Part shown: positions 63,283-64,000 of the stretch, one piece after another
Position numbering within the stretch: the first letter of the stretch is position 1
Layout: each line of letters opens with the position of its first letter
Source: Cyanobacteria bacterium SIG30
Lineage (GTDB): Bacteria > Cyanobacteriota > Vampirovibrionia > Gastranaerophilales > Gastranaerophilaceae
Length of the DNA: 64,000 nt
Direction: 5' to 3'
NCBI GenBank assembly: GCA_015152475.1
Contig: SUTW01000006.1
Location: 78,372-142,371, forward strand
Translations under genes and position numbers: made by a program
Notes under the pieces: model-generated
Told to the model about the DNA's origin: nothing
The model's database searches: none
Seen by the model: only the letters and a program-made list of their open reading frames with translations

Positions 63283-63813
63283 TTAAGCTAATTGAATTGC
63301 GCTTTGTTGAATTGATTTGTCAAGACTTTGGGAAATTGATTCATATTCAGCTTCCGCTGCTTTTAACTGAGTTTCAATTGTCAATTTTTCTTGTTCAAGT
63401 TCTTTTTCTTCAGCGTCAATTTGCTTCATAATTTGTTTTGAATATTCTTTTAATTCTTGCTTATATATCTCATTAAATAAAACTGCTGGTTGAACTGTGT
63501 TACCTATCGCATATTGATATTGGTTCCCAGTATTATTTCCTGTCATTTGCATTTGTTGAAGATAAGCATCAGTTTTTGTTGTCGCTGATTGATAAGCGAT
63601 TTGAGATGATGCATCCATAAATTCCATCTGAGTACCAAAATAATTCGAAGGTGTATTTCCAACCTCGTTTACAGTTAAAATACCGTCCTCAATGTTACTA
63701 GCGTATCTTTGCAAATCCATAATCTCTTGTGAGATTTGTAATTGTTTGCTTGTAAGCTCGTTAACACGCATTTTTAGCTGTTGCTTTCTAAGCGCCTGAA
63801 TAACCCAAGTCAT
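63283..63813 (-). CDS. Coiled-coil protein related to the one at 41437
   Basis: 176 residues, no signal peptide. Begins MTWVIQALRKQQLKMRVNEL, a helical segment, has a Gln/Thr/Asn-rich middle (about 90-115), and ends in a coiled coil (about 120-168) similar to that of the protein at 41437-42090. I take the two as members of one lineage-specific family. No function known. AGGAGGCAG precedes the ATG, and its own terminator follows. Monocistronic. Confidence 0.75.
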   Translation of the reverse strand: MTWVIQALRKQQLKMRVNELTSKQLQISQEIMDLQRYASNIEDGILTVNEVGNTPSNYFGTQMEFMDASSQIAYQSATTKTDAYLQQMQMTGNNTGNQYQYAIGNTVQPAVLFNEIYKQELKEYSKQIMKQIDAEEKELEQEKLTIETQLKAAEAEYESISQSLDKSIQQSAIQLA

Positions 63814-63908
63814 TTCTGCCTCCTAACCTATCTATAAACTTTATAAACTAACCTTACATATATAAAAACATTTTGCTCTAAAAAATTGACTTTTAGAATA
63901 AAATTATA

Positions 63909-63937
63909 TTTACATTTCTTAACAAATAATATATAAT
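63909..63937 (+). promoter_or_regulatory. Leaderless promoter of the secreted gene at 63945
   Basis: TTTACA (63909-63914), 17 bases, TATAAT (63932-63937), seven bases, ATG (63945). No ribosome-binding site. Confidence 0.75.
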
Positions 63938-63944
63938 TTAATTT

Positions 63945-64000
63945 ATGAAAAAATTTCTGATTATTCTATCTCTCATAATATTTTCTTCGCTAAGCGCAAA
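63945..64000 (+). CDS. Start of a secreted protein (cut by window end)
   Basis: 18 complete codons: MKKFLIILSLIIFSSLSA, a good signal peptide with a lysine n-region and a hydrophobic core, then the window ends. The mature part is not visible, so no family can be named. A promoter points at the ATG. Confidence 0.7.
   Translation, partial: MKKFLIILSLIIFSSLSA

Noticed and set aside
1-64000. tRNA, rRNA or other stable RNA genes
   Set aside because: No cloverleaf-like or rRNA-like stretch was found by reading the gaps; a covariance search would be needed to exclude small ones.
1-64000. CRISPR array, transposase, integrase or prophage genes
   Set aside because: No regularly spaced repeats and no protein with such motifs.

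Overview
The window is AT-rich bacterial chromosome, gene-dense on both strands, with about 65 protein genes and no gene-free stretch over 300 bases (the longest gaps are 160-200 bases and hold promoters and terminators). I see no rRNA, tRNA, CRISPR array, transposase or prophage. The best fit is a gut-type non-photosynthetic relative of Cyanobacteria (Melainabacteria/Vampirovibrionia, Gastranaerophilales-like). This is inferred from an OmpR-type regulator very close to cyanobacterial RpaB, a cyanobacterial-style ClpC, and several pilin-like proteins with the leader KAFTLAEVLITLAIIGVVAA. No rRNA is present to confirm it.

Layout: 1-1.1 kb cysK (partial) and cysE; 1.2-6.4 kb pheT and rqcH against nadD and yqeK; 6.4-11.3 kb an anion/amino-acid symporter, a D-2-hydroxyacid dehydrogenase, then a deoC / small ORF / ACT (UPF0237) / UPF0210 cluster; 11.4-12.2 kb a pilin-like gene with a 10-G tract; 12.4-15.4 kb rpmB and ppdK; 15.5-18.7 kb a ClpX-type zinc-finger protein, a helical-repeat protein, ruvX, DUF1292, and mazG facing them; 18.8-20.5 kb two further pilin-like genes, the first switched out of frame by an 11-G tract; 20.6-24.7 kb hisG, ileS and a small gene behind a large hairpin; 24.7-30.1 kb nitroreductase, VWA protein, glyQ and two tandem amino-acid permeases; 30.1-37.5 kb deoA, rlmH, a symporter, a diguanylate cyclase and two TPR proteins; 37.7-46.6 kb clpC, a small gene, a uridine-kinase-like protein, a coiled-coil protein, grpE-dnaJ, a beta-propeller protein, an O-methyltransferase and an EF-hand protein; 46.6-53.2 kb rsmD, CoA-disulfide-reductase-like enzyme, nadC-nadB, dut-coaX, a small proline-rich protein and rnpA-rpmH; 53.2-59.9 kb proC, rplI, a Gfo/Idh oxidoreductase, WecG/TagA, split transketolase, ftsE-ftsX; 59.9-64 kb a small gene, a second uridine-kinase-like protein, a TPR protein, an M14 amidase-like protein, the RpaB-like regulator, a coiled-coil protein, and the start of a secreted protein.

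Most genes are core metabolism and translation: NAD synthesis (nadB, nadC, nadD), cysteine synthesis, deoxynucleoside salvage (deoA, deoC), CoA (coaX), aminoacyl-tRNA synthetases and ribosomal proteins. The accessory interest lies in surface and regulatory features. Two pilin-like genes share a nearly identical 5' cassette carrying a poly-G run inside the leader peptide: one copy (10 G) is in frame, the other (11 G) hits a stop after 13 codons. This has the hallmarks of slipped-strand phase variation, not described here as established fact but read directly from the sequence.

A second theme is start-site architecture. At least seven genes have a -35/-10 promoter placed so that transcription should begin at or within a base or two of the start codon (deoC, mazG, glyQ, coaX, the Gfo/Idh gene, a small gene at 40275 and the secreted gene at 63945), which implies frequent leaderless mRNAs beside Shine-Dalgarno-led ones such as clpC, grpE, rplI and the pilins.
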